From the NCBI GenBank assembly GCA_947629215.1, contig CANRCU010000150.1, positions 1 to 5,873 on the forward strand: 5,873 nt of DNA. The letters are read 5' to 3'. Below are positions 5,228 to 5,873 of this stretch, one piece after another; position 1 is the first letter of the stretch, and each line of letters opens with the position of its first letter. Source of the DNA: an uncultured Clostridia bacterium. GTDB lineage: Bacteria > Bacillota > Clostridia > Lachnospirales > CAG-274. Under the pieces are notes generated by a model, which was not told the DNA's origin, made no database searches, and saw only the letters and a program-made list of their open reading frames with translations. The translations under genes were made by a program, and so were the position numbers.

Positions 5228-5873
5228 TTACTTCAATTCGCCTGTTTTTAACCAGTCCTGATCGTCATAATCCTTATTTTCGCCGACCATACCCCAAATA
5301 AATGTGTAAGCTTTTGTACCGACACCGCTGTGTATAGACCAGCTTGGCGATATAACAGCGCTTTCGTTCTTCATAACGATATGACGTGTTTCGTCGGGTT
5401 TACCCATCATATGGAACACAACATTATCTTTTTCAATATCAAAATAAAGATAAACTTCCATACGTCTTTCATGTGTATGGCAAGGCATTGTATTCCAGTT
5501 TGAACCGGGATCAAGTTTTGTAAGACCCATAGCTATCTGACAGCTGCCGTATTCTACACCGTCACGCTCGGAAAGTCTTGCAAAAACTTCGTCGTGTATG
5601 TATTGATTGATAGTTCTCTTATTGCAGTCCTCAAGTGAACCGAGAGGTTTGTGGTTAGCGTCGTTGTAAGATATAAGGACCGTAGGATAAGCCTTGTGAG
5701 CCGTACCCGATATCATATAAAACTTAGGCGGGCAAGCAGCATCCTTTGCCGTAAAAGATATTTCCTTAACGCCTTGTCCGACATAGATAGCATCATAGTT
5801 GTTAACGGCATATTCCTTGCCGTCTACCGTAACAAAGCCGTCGCCGCCGATATTGATAACGCCGAGTTCACGT
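5228..5873 (-). CDS. kduI: 5-keto-4-deoxyuronate isomerase KduI, N-terminus cut off by the window edge
   Basis: KduI (4-deoxy-L-threo-5-hexosulose-uronate ketol-isomerase) converts 5-keto-4-deoxyuronate from pectin breakdown to 3-deoxy-D-glycero-2,5-hexodiulosonate, which KduD then reduces; it is a cytosolic cupin. The frame stays open from 5872 with no stop, giving 214 residues. They begin RELGVINIGGDGFVTVDG, which matches E. coli KduI from about residue 76 as I recall it, so about 75 residues and the true start lie outside. Key motifs are NTMPCHTHERRMEVY and ISPSWSIHSGVGTKAYTFIWGMVGE; the spacing of the two His, the Glu and the later His equals that of the E. coli zinc ligands His196, His198, Glu203 and His245. 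Between TINQY and CQIAMG it has about 11 residues more than E. coli (LSERDGVEYG region). The Met at 5716 is internal, not the start. Further uronate genes may lie beyond the window edge. Confidence 0.95.
   Translation of the reverse strand, partial: RELGVINIGGDGFVTVDGKEYAVNNYDAIYVGQGVKEISFTAKDAACPPKFYMISGTAHKAYPTVLISYNDANHKPLGSLEDCNKRTINQYIHDEVFARLSERDGVEYGSCQIAMGLTKLDPGSNWNTMPCHTHERRMEVYLYFDIEKDNVVFHMMGKPDETRHIVMKNESAVISPSWSIHSGVGTKAYTFIWGMVGENKDYDDQDWLKTGELK

Overview
The window looks like part of a Clostridia-class (Firmicutes) chromosome, probably a gut or rumen bacterium of the Oscillospiraceae/Ruminococcaceae/Lachnospiraceae kind. The evidence is AT-rich intergenic DNA, strong GGAGG-type ribosome binding sites before nearly every gene, sigma-A-like promoters, and the gene content: a stand-alone AICAR transformylase beside a PurO-type IMP cyclohydrolase, a PAS-GGDEF-EAL protein, and a pectin/uronate isomerase. 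The lineage is an inference from these features, not a database result.

Layout. At 44-77 there is a perfect inverted repeat. At 99-769 (minus) two overlapping genes encode small membrane proteins of unknown function behind their own promoter (802-830). At 891-2794 (minus) is a two-gene purine operon: purO (IMP cyclohydrolase, 2078-2794) followed by a monofunctional AICAR transformylase (891-2069). It has a clear promoter at 2964-2991 and a leader of about 160 nt with several possible hairpins. At 3034-3271 (minus) is a small frameshifted gene for a membrane-anchored peptide, with its own promoter at 3374-3402 set among inverted and direct repeats. Facing the other way, a promoter at 3468-3496 drives a 550-residue PAS/degenerate-GGDEF/EAL c-di-GMP phosphodiesterase (3529-5181, plus). 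A strong hairpin at 5189-5217 separates it from a convergent, 5'-truncated kduI gene (5228 to the window edge, minus).

How the genes relate. The purine pair carries out the last two steps of IMP synthesis (AICAR to FAICAR to IMP), which most bacteria do with the single fused PurH protein. The ribosome binding site of the second gene overlaps the stop codon of the first, so translation is probably coupled. The EAL protein keeps all the catalytic residues of a c-di-GMP hydrolase but has lost the GGDEF signature. kduI belongs to pectin/uronate catabolism. The purine operon, the membrane pair, the EAL gene and kduI appear to be separate transcription units; I see no single new system joining them. 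The least explained parts are the paired membrane proteins, which resemble each other, and the frameshifted small gene with its repeat-rich control region.
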